64,000 bases of DNA, from contig JBKPDY010000014.1 of NCBI GenBank assembly GCA_046728155.1, forward strand, positions 23,009 to 87,008, given 5' to 3'. The DNA is from CAWDLX01 sp046728155 (GTDB lineage: Bacteria > Actinomycetota > Actinomycetes > Mycobacteriales > Micromonosporaceae). The position numbers were made by a program, and so were the translations under genes. Every line of letters starts with the position of its first letter. Within the stretch, counting starts at the first letter, position 1. This document shows positions 51,663-61,077 of this stretch, piece by piece. The notes beneath the pieces are model-generated. The model was not told the origin of the DNA, searched no databases, and saw only the letters and a list, made by a program, of their open reading frames with translations.

Positions 51663-54311
51663 TCAGCCGGTGCGAACCGGCGGCGGGCAGAAGATGATGA
51701 ACTTGCACTTGCCGCCACCCTGCTGGTCTCCCGGGCCGGGCGGGGGCACGCTGCCGGGCGGGGTGGTGCTGCCGGCGAAGCTGGGAGGTGCGAACGAGGT
51801 GCCACTCTGGTCGAGCTTCATGTTCCTGGTCGCGTTGGTCATGAACGCTCGCCAGATGCTCGCCGGGATCCCGGCGCCGTAGATGGGTTGGCCGTACTTG
51901 TCCCGCAGCGCCTTCTCCGCGCCACGGTTGCCGACCCAGACCGCGGCGGCGAGACGGCGGGTGAAGCCGACCATCCAGGCGTCCGCGTTCTCGTTCCGGT
52001 TGGTGCCCAATTCCCAGGTCCCGGTCTTGCCGGCGGTGTCCCAGCCGTTGGAGAGGTTCGACGCGCTCACCTTGCTCAGTGCGTACGTGAGATCATTCTC
52101 CGCCTCGGGGCTGAGGATGCGCTGCTCGGTGACGGGTAGCTTCTCCCAGTAGACGGGCCGGTCGCCATCGATGACCTTGGTGACGAAGTGCGCCGTGGCG
52201 CGCAGACCACCGGCGGCGAACGTGGCCACACCGTTGGCGTGGTCCATTACGGTGATCGGATATTGGCCGATGCCGAGAACGGTGTCGAACTGTGACTGCA
52301 CCAGCGTGCTGATGTCCGCCCCCGCCAGCTGCTGGCGCTGGCGGGCGTCGTTCCACATGTAGTCCACGCCGGCGTTGCGGGCCATCTCGAGCACCTTGGC
52401 CGGGCTCACGCTCATCGTGACCTCGTAGAAGGGGACGTTGAGCGAGGCGATCGTCGAGTTGAGCAGGGAACACGGCTTGTCGGCTCCGGTCGGGCACGTG
52501 CCCGAGTTGTACACCCGGTTGCTGCCAGTGCGGCCGGGCAGGTCGTGCGGCTTGGATTCCCAGTACGAGTTCAGCGAGATTCCCGAGTTCAGGGCCGCCG
52601 CCAAGGTGTACACCTTGAACGACGACCCGGCCGGCTGGCGTCCGAAGCCGTTGCCATCACCCTTCACGTCGAAGTAGATCCCGGCGTAGTCACTGCCCTT
52701 TCCGTCGTCCCCGCCGTAATAGGCGATGATGCGACCGGTTCCCGGCTGTATCGCGACCAGGGCGGACTGCAGCTGCTTGGGTTGTCCGTCCATATAACTG
52801 CCCTTGACGGCCGCATCGGCGGCGGCCACGGCGGAGTTCTCCGCCCTGACGTCGAGAGTGGTGTAGATCTTGTACCCGCCATCCCGGATGTTCTGCCACG
52901 GCATGTCCTTGAACTGGCTGTCGGAATGGCTCAGCTCGCTCAGCACGTGGTTGACGACGAGCCCAACCGGCTTGTCCATGCCGTAGCCGGCGTTCGAGAC
53001 GGGATCGACCGCCTTCACGTCGGCCAGCGGGAACTGCAGCTTTGCGTCCTCTGCGGGAGTGAGGTACCCCAGGTCCTTCATTTGCTGGCGGACGTACTCG
53101 AACCGGTCCCGGGCCAGCTTCAGGGCGATCGGGCCGCGTGTCGGGTCGTAACCCGGGTGATTGACGTCGCCCGGAACGGGCTCGGGCTGTTTGACCATGG
53201 AGACCAGCACCATCGCGTCGGCCTTCGTGATCTGGCTAGCGACTGGTGCCTTCTTGTTCGCCGTCTTGTGGAAGAACGCTTGCGAGGCCGCCTCGACGCC
53301 GTACGTGTTGCGCCCGAACGGCACGGTGTTGAGGTAGTACTCGAGGATCTTCTCCTTGGACAGCCTCTCGTCGAGCTTCCAGGCCAGGATCGCCTCCCGC
53401 ACCTTGCGCGAGTAGGTCGCCCCTTGCAGGTCGAACGCTAGCCGCGCGTACTGCTGGGTGATGGTCGAACCACCCTGGGTCTCGCCACCGGTGATGTTGT
53501 TCCACGCGGCGCGCAGGACACTGCCGAGGTCGACGCCGGAGTTCGTCCAGAACGTCTTGTCCTCCGAGGCGACGATGGCCTCCTTCACCGCGTCGTTCAT
53601 CTGGTCGAAGGTCAGGTTGTACCGGGTCACCTGGCCGAGCTTGGCCAGCACCGTCTTGCCGTCGCTGTAGTACAGCGTGGTCGACTCGGGGAAGGTGAGC
53701 TGGTCCGGGTTCTTGATGCCGTCGATGTAGTAGGCACCGCCGACGACTCCAATGCCGATGAGCATGACGAAAACGGCGAAGGAGGCCACGACGATGTTGC
53801 GACGCCTTGCCTTCTTGGCCCGCGCCAGCCGGGCTTCCGGGGTCTCCGGTGTCAGGCCCTCGACCTCTTCGGCTTCGGCGGGTGCGTCCACCGGGCCGCG
53901 GTAGAGATTGTTCTCCCGGGTCCACAACTGCCGGACCCGGGCGCGGCCGGTGGCGACGGGGAGTGGGCCGGGCAACTCGGACGACGAAGTCCCTGCCTGG
54001 CGGCGGGGGCTGACCGGCACCCGTGCGGTCGCGGTAGCGCGGTGAGGGAACGCCTCGTCGTCGCGCGGCGGGTGCCTGTCCTCCGACTCGTACGAGTCCC
54101 GGCGGTTATCCGGCTCGTGGGACTCCCGCCGGTGCCGCGGCTCGCCGCCATCGGGTGGTGGACCCTCACGGCTGGCCGGCCGGCGCGCGCCCGGCCAGCC
54201 AGCCGGGTTCATCGAAGGGCGCTTCGGCCAGGGCCGCTGCGGCTCGTCACGCACGGGTTCACCGGCGGGGCGCTGCGGCCCGTGCCCGTTCGGCGGCTCG
54301 TCGTCGTTCAT
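51663..54311 (-). CDS. Class A penicillin-binding protein (first of three)
   Basis: An 882-residue bifunctional peptidoglycan synthase. A charged, disordered N-terminal tail (1-165) precedes one membrane helix. The glycosyltransferase domain has ASEDKTFW and GGSTITQQYARLA; the transpeptidase domain has the nucleophile motif SSFK (in QPAGSSFKVY), SLN and GKTGTW. Both activities look intact. The C terminus ends in a Pro/Gly tail with two Cys. Start ATG 54311. Confidence 0.94.
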   Translation of the reverse strand: MNDDEPPNGHGPQRPAGEPVRDEPQRPWPKRPSMNPAGWPGARRPASREGPPPDGGEPRHRRESHEPDNRRDSYESEDRHPPRDDEAFPHRATATARVPVSPRRQAGTSSSELPGPLPVATGRARVRQLWTRENNLYRGPVDAPAEAEEVEGLTPETPEARLARAKKARRRNIVVASFAVFVMLIGIGVVGGAYYIDGIKNPDQLTFPESTTLYYSDGKTVLAKLGQVTRYNLTFDQMNDAVKEAIVASEDKTFWTNSGVDLGSVLRAAWNNITGGETQGGSTITQQYARLAFDLQGATYSRKVREAILAWKLDERLSKEKILEYYLNTVPFGRNTYGVEAASQAFFHKTANKKAPVASQITKADAMVLVSMVKQPEPVPGDVNHPGYDPTRGPIALKLARDRFEYVRQQMKDLGYLTPAEDAKLQFPLADVKAVDPVSNAGYGMDKPVGLVVNHVLSELSHSDSQFKDMPWQNIRDGGYKIYTTLDVRAENSAVAAADAAVKGSYMDGQPKQLQSALVAIQPGTGRIIAYYGGDDGKGSDYAGIYFDVKGDGNGFGRQPAGSSFKVYTLAAALNSGISLNSYWESKPHDLPGRTGSNRVYNSGTCPTGADKPCSLLNSTIASLNVPFYEVTMSVSPAKVLEMARNAGVDYMWNDARQRQQLAGADISTLVQSQFDTVLGIGQYPITVMDHANGVATFAAGGLRATAHFVTKVIDGDRPVYWEKLPVTEQRILSPEAENDLTYALSKVSASNLSNGWDTAGKTGTWELGTNRNENADAWMVGFTRRLAAAVWVGNRGAEKALRDKYGQPIYGAGIPASIWRAFMTNATRNMKLDQSGTSFAPPSFAGSTTPPGSVPPPGPGDQQGGGKCKFIIFCPPPVRTG

Positions 54312-54376
54312 CTGTCACACCTCGCCGTTGGCGTTCCCGGGTCGGGAGCGCCGATCGGGTGGGAGCCTCAGTTCGA

Positions 54377-57300
54377 TCAATGGGTAGGGGGAGGAGGCGA
54401 CTTCGTAGGTTTCGGCGAACTGGTGGTAGGTGCCGTTGTCGGGGTCGTGCTCGGGGTGTTCGTGGGCGAAGGCGGGTTGGTCGGGGGTGGCGGAGGTGGC
54501 GGCTGGGTCGCTGTCGGCGTGGGCGACGGGACCGCGCCGTCCGGCATCAGACTGCCCGTGTTGCCCGGGCCGTCGAACCGGAGCAGGCTCGGGTCGGGGT
54601 TGGGGAACATCATCGCGGTGGCGTTGGTCATGAACTGGTGCCAGATCGGCCCGACGTAGTTGTTACCGAACACGTTGCCGGAGTAGCCGTCCTTCGGGTT
54701 GAGGTAGCTGCCGGACTTGGTGCCGAGCCATGCCGCGGCGGCGATAGCCTTCGTGTAGCCCACCACCCAGACGTGCGCGTTCTTGTTGGTCTCGGTCGGC
54801 TTCCACTCCCAGGTTCCGGTCTTCGACGCCACGTTCCAGGTGTTGGGCAGGTCCCAGCCGGGACCGCGGACGCTGGTGCTGACCTTCCGTAGCGTGGCGT
54901 CGAGGTCGCCGACCTGGCCCTGGGTGAGGCCGAGATCCTTCAAGCCGAGCTTCTCGCCGTACACGGGCCTGCCGTCCTGCATGACCCGGATCACGAAGTG
55001 CGCCTCGGCCCGCTTGCCGCCGGCGGCCATGGTGGCCATGCCGTTGGCGTGGTCCTGCACCGTGATCGGGTACTGCCCGATGCCGAGCACGCTGTCGAAG
55101 TGGTTCGGCACCATCGTGGCGGGGATGTCGGCCGTGCGCAGGTCCTGTCGTTTGCCGTTGCCGTCCCACATGGAGTCGATGCCGGCGTCTCGTGCCGTCG
55201 CCAGCACGTTGGCCGCTCCGACGTGCAAGGTGAGGTCGAAGAACGGGATGTTCAGCGAGTTCACGGCCGCCCTCCAGAGCGGGCAGACCGGGGTGCACGT
55301 TGTTCTTTCCGAGTTGTTGATCGGGTTGCCGGTCTTCTTGGTCCGACCGGCCTCGGGGAAGTCCTTGGTGAACGGCGGTGAGTCCCAGTAGGACTGAAGC
55401 GAGATGCCCTGCTTCAACGCGGTGACCAGGTCGTAGACCTTGAACGAGGAGCCAGCCGGGTGCCCACCGAACCCGGCGGGAACCCCGTCCTCGTCGTAGT
55501 ACCAGCCGGCGTAGTCGGCACCCGAGCCGTTGTTTCCGCCGTAGTAGGCCAGCACCCGACCGGTCCCGGGTTGGACGGCTACCAACGCGGCCTGCCAATC
55601 TTTCGGCTGTCCGCGGTCGATCGCGGGCGCCTTGGGGTTGGTGATGTCGGCGGCCTGGATCGCGGCGTCCTCGGCCCGCTTGTCGATCGTGGTTATGATC
55701 TGGAAGCCGCCGTTCTCGATGAAGCCCTTCGGCTTGTCCTTGAACTTCTCCGACTGGCGCAGCTCGGAGAGCGCATGTTGAACCGCGAGACCGGTCGGCA
55801 GGTCCATCATGGACGCCGCAGTCTTCTGGTCGTATGGCCTGGTGTCCGTCGGGAACGTCAGCGCGGCGGCCTGCGAAGGGGTGAGGTAGCCGAGCGTTAC
55901 CATGTTGTCGCGAACGTAGGTCCACCGTCCGATGGCGTTCTGCTTCGCCAGGTAGTTGTTGGCCGGGTTGGTCGGGTCGTACCCGGGATGGCCGTTGGGG
56001 TCGTCCGGGTCGGGCTCAGGCTGCTTCACCATCGACACCAGCAGCATCGCCTGCGAGACAGTGATCTGCTTGGCCGCCGGCGCGCTCTTGCTCGCCGACT
56101 TTCCGAAGTAGGCCTGGGCCGCGGCCTCGATGCCATGCGTGCCCCGACCGAACGGGACGGTGTTGAGGTAGAAACCGAGAATGTCCTTCTTCGAGAACTT
56201 GTCTCCGAGCTTCCATGCGATAACCGCCTCGCGCAGCTTGCGGGAGTAGGTCGCGCCCTTGAGGTCCATCGCCATGCGCGCGTACTGCTGCGTCAGCGTC
56301 GACGCCCCCTGGGTCTCGCCGCCGGTGACGTTGTTCCAGGCGGCGCGAAGCACGCCGGCGAAGTCCACCCCTTTGTTGGTCCAAAAGGTCTGGTCCTCGG
56401 CGGCTACGATCGCCTGTTTCACCGAGTCGAGCATGTCGTCGACCTTGAGGATCGTCCGGTTCTCCTGTCCCAGCCGGGCCATCACGGTTGTGCCGTCCGA
56501 GTAGTAGACCGTGGTCGCCTTCGGCAGCACCAACTGGTCGGGGGTCGGAATCCCGTCAACGTAGTACGTCCCCGCGACGACGACGATGCCGGCGAGCATG
56601 ATGAAGACCGCGAACCCCGCGATGATCAGGTTACGCCGACGCGCCTTCTTGGACCTGGGGCGGCGCTTGCCCTCGCGGCGGGGCAGGCCCAGTCGACGGC
56701 GGATTCGATCGCCGTAGGACTCTTCCTCGTCGAAGTCGGGACCCTGGTCACCGTACGGTCCATCGGGGCCGCCGGGCCCGGACGGTTCCCAGCCGCCGGG
56801 CCCACCGGGACCTCCAGGGCCACCGGGACCTCCAGGGCCACCGGGGCCACCGGGACCGCCCGGACCGCGGGGGCCGGGACCGCCTGGGCCGAAGGGGCCA
56901 CCCTGACCGGGTGGTGCCCAGCCGCCGGGCCCGGACGGGCCGGTCGGCGAGACCGGCCGTACGGCAGCTCGACCCACGGTTCCGCGGCCTGAGGCCGGGG
57001 CGCCCACACCACCGGGCAGGCCCGGACCACCGGGCGTACCTGGACCGGCGGCCATGGCAGCTATCGGTGTGCCGGGCAGGACCGGGCCCACCGGGGAAAT
57101 CGGGCTGGGACCGCCGGCGGAGCGCCGGCTACGCGTTGATGCCGGCCGGGCCGAGAACGACTCGTCGGTATACGCGTCCACTCCGTACGGCTCGCCGTAG
57201 CGCGGTTCCTCATATGCGTCGAAGCCTCGATCCGGGTCGCCGACGGAGGCCCGACCGACCGGCGCGCGATCCGATGGCTCGTCAGACACGGACGCGCGCC

Positions 57301-57409
57301 CGACCGAAGCCCTGCCGCTGGCCGGGGCGGGCCGGTCGCCGAGATCGTCGTAGTCGCGGTCGTATCCGCCGGGATACCGCCGGCTCGGTTCTTCGTCGTA
57401 CGGATTCAT
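54377..57409 (-). CDS. Class A penicillin-binding protein with Gly-Pro-rich N terminus
   Basis: A 1010-residue bifunctional PBP. The cytoplasmic N terminus (about 260 residues) contains a collagen-like run of GPGGPGG triplets. One helix (LIIAGFAVFIMLAGIVVVAG) follows. Glycosyltransferase motifs AAEDQTFW and GASTLTQQYARMA are present; transpeptidase motifs are SSFK in HPAGSSFKVYD, SLN and SKTGTW. It is very similar in the catalytic part to the neighbouring PBP, so the two arose by duplication. A Pro/Thr-rich tail closes the protein. Confidence 0.93.
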   Translation of the reverse strand: MNPYDEEPSRRYPGGYDRDYDDLGDRPAPASGRASVGRASVSDEPSDRAPVGRASVGDPDRGFDAYEEPRYGEPYGVDAYTDESFSARPASTRSRRSAGGPSPISPVGPVLPGTPIAAMAAGPGTPGGPGLPGGVGAPASGRGTVGRAAVRPVSPTGPSGPGGWAPPGQGGPFGPGGPGPRGPGGPGGPGGPGGPGGPGGPGGPGGWEPSGPGGPDGPYGDQGPDFDEEESYGDRIRRRLGLPRREGKRRPRSKKARRRNLIIAGFAVFIMLAGIVVVAGTYYVDGIPTPDQLVLPKATTVYYSDGTTVMARLGQENRTILKVDDMLDSVKQAIVAAEDQTFWTNKGVDFAGVLRAAWNNVTGGETQGASTLTQQYARMAMDLKGATYSRKLREAVIAWKLGDKFSKKDILGFYLNTVPFGRGTHGIEAAAQAYFGKSASKSAPAAKQITVSQAMLLVSMVKQPEPDPDDPNGHPGYDPTNPANNYLAKQNAIGRWTYVRDNMVTLGYLTPSQAAALTFPTDTRPYDQKTAASMMDLPTGLAVQHALSELRQSEKFKDKPKGFIENGGFQIITTIDKRAEDAAIQAADITNPKAPAIDRGQPKDWQAALVAVQPGTGRVLAYYGGNNGSGADYAGWYYDEDGVPAGFGGHPAGSSFKVYDLVTALKQGISLQSYWDSPPFTKDFPEAGRTKKTGNPINNSERTTCTPVCPLWRAAVNSLNIPFFDLTLHVGAANVLATARDAGIDSMWDGNGKRQDLRTADIPATMVPNHFDSVLGIGQYPITVQDHANGMATMAAGGKRAEAHFVIRVMQDGRPVYGEKLGLKDLGLTQGQVGDLDATLRKVSTSVRGPGWDLPNTWNVASKTGTWEWKPTETNKNAHVWVVGYTKAIAAAAWLGTKSGSYLNPKDGYSGNVFGNNYVGPIWHQFMTNATAMMFPNPDPSLLRFDGPGNTGSLMPDGAVPSPTPTATQPPPPPPPTNPPSPTNTPSTTPTTAPTTSSPKPTKSPPPPTH

Positions 57410-57560
57410 CCGCTACACCATGCCGGGTCGGGGAGACGCAACGGCCGCGCCGTCCGTTTCCGGTGAGGTACGCCACCCGGAGTGGCCATGCTGCGGCAAT
57501 GCCCACGCAACTCCGGGTCGAATCGGGCAACTGATCCTGGTAGCGGCGATCGATGAAGCC

Positions 57561-57995
57561 TCACTCGGCATTCCCCCGGACTCGGGACCGTCGACCGACC
57601 GCGGCCACCGGCTCGAGTTGCGGGACATCCATCGCCCCCCGGCCCAGCAGGAACTGCTCGACCAGATGGTTCCAGCCGCAGGCGCGGCAGACCTCCACCA
57701 CGTACACCTGCATCTCCCGGACCGACATGGCCAGTACCGGCAACTCGACCCGCGAGCGAGCCTGCCCGGCCGACTGCTTGAGCTCGTCGCCGTAGATGTA
57801 GTTGACGTGGGTCAAATTCTCCCTGCGACACACCGGGCAGCGCTGGTCGGTCGTCTCGCCGTGGTAGCGGGCCGCCGAGAGCAGATAGGGAGATGCGTCA
57901 CACACCTCGTACGAGCCGACCCGGCCGGAGTACAGATCCCGCAGCAGCGCACGCTTTTGCAGCGAGTAGTCCACGACCTGTCGCTGCGTCCGCAT
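57561..57995 (-). CDS. DUF5318 zinc-ribbon-like protein
   Basis: A 144-residue soluble protein starting MRTQRQVVDYSLQKRALL and containing CPVCRRENL and EVCRACGWNH, a CxxC...CxxC arrangement likely binding zinc. It fits the actinobacterial DUF5318 family, found between PBP genes. Function unknown; constant PBP linkage suggests a role in envelope growth. Confidence 0.87.
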   Translation of the reverse strand: MRTQRQVVDYSLQKRALLRDLYSGRVGSYEVCDASPYLLSAARYHGETTDQRCPVCRRENLTHVNYIYGDELKQSAGQARSRVELPVLAMSVREMQVYVVEVCRACGWNHLVEQFLLGRGAMDVPQLEPVAAVGRRSRVRGNAE

Positions 57996-58100
57996 GGCAC
58001 GAGGGTACGCGGTCGATCCGCTGACAGCGACCCACCTGGGTGCGCGTCCATCGTGTCATCGGCACCGGGTATCGAGCCAACCACACTGTGTATGCGCCGG

Positions 58101-60167
58101 TCAGGCCGAGTGAGACAGGCCGGCGTTGCCGGCCCGCACGTCGCCACCGAACGTCGGCGCGGCGAAGCCGACCCGCGGGAGTCCGAGCTCGTCGGGAGCG
58201 ACACTCATGAATCTCCGGTAGATCTGGGCCGGCAGCCCGGACCCGGTGACGCGGGCACCGGACGAGTCGTGAAGAGGCAGCTCGATCTCGACGTTTCCCA
58301 CCCAGACAGCCATGGCGAGGTTCCCGGTGAAACCGACGATCCACGCATGCGCGGTCTCGACTGGGCTGTCCCGCAGCGGTCCGATCCCCGTCTTGGTCGC
58401 CGACGCCCGGCCGCCGGTGAGCCTTCCCGCCGGCTCCTGGCTCATCACCCAGGTCAGGTCGGCGGCCTCGGAGCGGCTCAGAACCCGTTGCCTGGCCGGC
58501 GCCGGCTCGGTATAGACCATCCGTCCGCCGTGAGTCACTCTCGCGACGAAATGTGCGGCCGATCGCAGCCCGCCGGCCGCCAGGGTCGCCATCGCGTTGG
58601 CCTGGTCCTCGACCGTTACGGGGTACACGCCCAGCGCGACATCCGGGCCGAATGGCGAGGACTCCGCGCCGGACGGCTGGGCGGGCGATGGCTGCGGCCC
58701 GGATCGGAGTTCGTACCTCCGGCGTGACGTGGTCGGCGAATCGGGCACCCACATTGAGTCGATTCCCATGGCCCGCGCCATGTCGATCACCTTCGCCGGG
58801 GTGACCTTCTCCGCAACCGCGTACAGGGGCACGTTGAGGGACGCGTTCGTCGCGTCAGCCAGGGTGCAGGTCGGTTGACAGGCTGCAGCGATGTAGTCGT
58901 GTACCGGATCGCCGGCCGGCCGGCCGGCGTAGGCCTTCACCGCCGGACTGTCCCATGTGGACTTCACCGAGATCCCCCGGTCGAGCGCGGCTGCCACGGT
59001 GTATACGTCCATCGTGTTGCCCGGCGGATGCGCGCCGTACCCGGCCGGCTGGCCCTGCGCGTCGAGATACCAGCCCGCGTAATCGACGCCCGTGCCGTCG
59101 TGGCCACCGTAATAGGCCCGGACGCGGCCGGTTCCGGGCTCAATGACGACGGCGGCGGCCTGCAGGTTGTTGGGCTCGCCGTCCATCACCGAGCCGGCGG
59201 CGGTTTCGTCCGCGGTCCGCTCCAGCACGGCCTGCGCCCGCGGGTCAACGGTGGTGACGATGGCGTACCCACCGTTCTCGATCGTCCCTGGCGCTGACCC
59301 CCGGAACTCGCGCGCCGCCCGGAGCTCGGCCAGCACGTGCTGCACCACGATCCCGGTCGGCGCGTCCAGCCCCGACTCGAACGCCGATGGGTCGTAGGCC
59401 TTCACCGGCGGTACCCGGAGCCCATCCGCGGTAGCCGGGTCGAGAGTGCCGGCGGCGACCATCGCGCGCGCGACGGTGGAGAACCGGTCGGTCGCACTCT
59501 GCACATCCACGGTCGGGTCATAGCGGCCGTCGCCGGGTGACGCGAGCATGCCGGCGAGCAGCACCGCCTGCGCCCGGGACAGTTGCGGCGCCGTCCGCCC
59601 GAAGTACGCCTGAGCGGCCGCCGCGACTCCGTAGGAGCCGCGTCCGAAGTAGACCGTGTTGAGGTAGAAGCCCAGGATCTGACGCTTCGTGTACTTGTCC
59701 TCGAGCCTGGACGCGAGGATCAGCTCCCGGGCCTGACCCGAGAGGGTGGTGATGTCGAGCCCGGCGGCGGCTCTCACGTACTGCCGCGAGATCGTCGTGC
59801 CGTTGTCGGTGAAGAAGCCGGGATCCTCGGCCGCGACCACCGCGGCCGAAACGTATGACGGCAGCGTGGCGACGTCGACGGTGACCCGGTTCTGCCGGCC
59901 CAGGCGGGCCATGACGGTCCTGCCGTCCGAGTAGTAGACCGTCGTCGTCTGGGGCAGGGCCAATGCGTTTGGCAGCGGGATGTCGGCGAGGTAGTAGTAC
60001 CCCACGACACTGAAGACCCCGGCGAGCACCATCCCGGCCAGGATCGCGCTGATGATCCGGCGGCGACGAAGCGCCTTACCTCGGCGGCGGAGCGACGCGT
60101 ACGCCTCGGTCAGGTCGATCCGTCCAATGAGCGGCAGCTCCGTGGTGGGTTCACTGCCCCAAGCCAT
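58101..60167 (-). CDS. Class A PBP-like protein with inactivated transpeptidase
   Basis: A 688-residue PBP homologue with one membrane helix (about 40-62). In the transpeptidase domain the SxxK motif is N384-T-M-D387 (HPPGNTMDVYT), so both the Ser nucleophile and the Lys are lost, though SLN and TKTG remain. In the glycosyltransferase domain Glu-114 (VAAEDPGFF) is kept, but about 25 residues before the second motif are missing and GGSTITQQ reads GTTISRQ. Acylation is therefore not expected and glycan polymerisation is doubtful. The frame is clean over 2 kb, which argues for a maintained non-catalytic role beside two intact paralogues. Confidence 0.88.
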   Translation of the reverse strand: MAWGSEPTTELPLIGRIDLTEAYASLRRRGKALRRRRIISAILAGMVLAGVFSVVGYYYLADIPLPNALALPQTTTVYYSDGRTVMARLGRQNRVTVDVATLPSYVSAAVVAAEDPGFFTDNGTTISRQYVRAAAGLDITTLSGQARELILASRLEDKYTKRQILGFYLNTVYFGRGSYGVAAAAQAYFGRTAPQLSRAQAVLLAGMLASPGDGRYDPTVDVQSATDRFSTVARAMVAAGTLDPATADGLRVPPVKAYDPSAFESGLDAPTGIVVQHVLAELRAAREFRGSAPGTIENGGYAIVTTVDPRAQAVLERTADETAAGSVMDGEPNNLQAAAVVIEPGTGRVRAYYGGHDGTGVDYAGWYLDAQGQPAGYGAHPPGNTMDVYTVAAALDRGISVKSTWDSPAVKAYAGRPAGDPVHDYIAAACQPTCTLADATNASLNVPLYAVAEKVTPAKVIDMARAMGIDSMWVPDSPTTSRRRYELRSGPQPSPAQPSGAESSPFGPDVALGVYPVTVEDQANAMATLAAGGLRSAAHFVARVTHGGRMVYTEPAPARQRVLSRSEAADLTWVMSQEPAGRLTGGRASATKTGIGPLRDSPVETAHAWIVGFTGNLAMAVWVGNVEIELPLHDSSGARVTGSGLPAQIYRRFMSVAPDELGLPRVGFAAPTFGGDVRAGNAGLSHSA

Positions 60168-60344
60168 GCCGTCCCCGCCCTCGACCGGACCTCGCGAGCG
60201 TCGACTCTAACCGTGCGACCCGACGTGGGCCAGGCATGACGAGTCGACGTGGCCAGCCACACGACGAGTCGACCGCGCCGCCCAGGCCAGCGAGCCAGCG
60301 CACGATGGTTCCGGTTGCGGTTGCCACCATTCGGCCGTAAGGTG

Positions 60345-60371
60345 CGATGTATCGGCTCGATACATCGCAGG
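60345..60371. promoter_or_regulatory. PadR-type operator
   Basis: TGCGATGTATCG-GCT-CGATACATCGCA is a perfect inverted repeat with 12-base arms and a 3-base spacer, 20 bases before a padR-type gene. It contains ATGT...ACAT, the half-site pattern known for PadR regulators. The PadR protein most likely binds here and controls its own gene and perhaps the downstream ino1. Confidence 0.75.
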
Positions 60372-60390
60372 GGTGGCTCGGAGGTGACGA

Positions 60391-61020
60391 ATGCTGGAAC
60401 TGGCGATTCTCGGGATCCTGCATGAGTCGCCGATGCACGGCTACGAACTGCGTAAGCAGCTCGCGGCGAAGCTCGGAGCGTTCCGGGCGGCGATCAGCTA
60501 CGGGTCGCTTTACCCGACCCTGCGCCGGCTTCAGGCAGCTCACTGGATCACCGAAGGCTCCGCCGAGGAGGAGCAGGATCCGGCCATGGCCCCTCCGATG
60601 ACCAGCCGACGGGGGCGAGTGGTTTACAAGATCACGGCAGAGGGCAAGGAACGCTTCCAGGAGTTGCTCGCCCAGGCGGGGCCGGAGACCTTCGACGACC
60701 CTGCGTTCGGGGTCCACTTCGCATTCTTCGCGCGTACCGACCAGCAGACCCGGCTTCGGATCCTGGAGGGTCGGCGTCGCCGGATCGAGGAACGCCGCGA
60801 AGGTCTGCGAGACGTACTGGCCCGGGCAGCAGAGCGGGTCGACGCGTACACCCTCGAACTGCAACGCCACGGACTCGAGGCGTGCGAGCGGGAGGTGCGC
60901 TGGCTCGAGGAGCTCATCGCCACCGAGCGTTCCGGTCGTGCACCCGGAGCCGATGTGGGCAACTCCGCCCTTGGTATCGCCGACAAGTCCGTGCCGCCTT
61001 CGGACACCCCGGAGCGGTGA
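60391..61020 (+). CDS. PadR-family regulator, long form
   Basis: A 209-residue PadR with the N-terminal winged helix (MLELAILGILHESPMHGYEL and GSLYPTLRRLQAAHWI) and a C-terminal dimerising coiled-coil (about 120-185, ILEGRRRRIEERREGLRDVL). GGAGGTGAC lies right before ATG 60391. It sits 57 bases upstream of ino1 on the same strand, a linkage conserved in actinobacteria, where it probably controls inositol synthesis. Confidence 0.9.
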   Translation: MLELAILGILHESPMHGYELRKQLAAKLGAFRAAISYGSLYPTLRRLQAAHWITEGSAEEEQDPAMAPPMTSRRGRVVYKITAEGKERFQELLAQAGPETFDDPAFGVHFAFFARTDQQTRLRILEGRRRRIEERREGLRDVLARAAERVDAYTLELQRHGLEACEREVRWLEELIATERSGRAPGADVGNSALGIADKSVPPSDTPER

Positions 61021-61077
61021 GATGAGTTGCTTGCGGGCATCGACTCGCAAGCTCGCTGAACGAAGGAGGCAGCCGCG

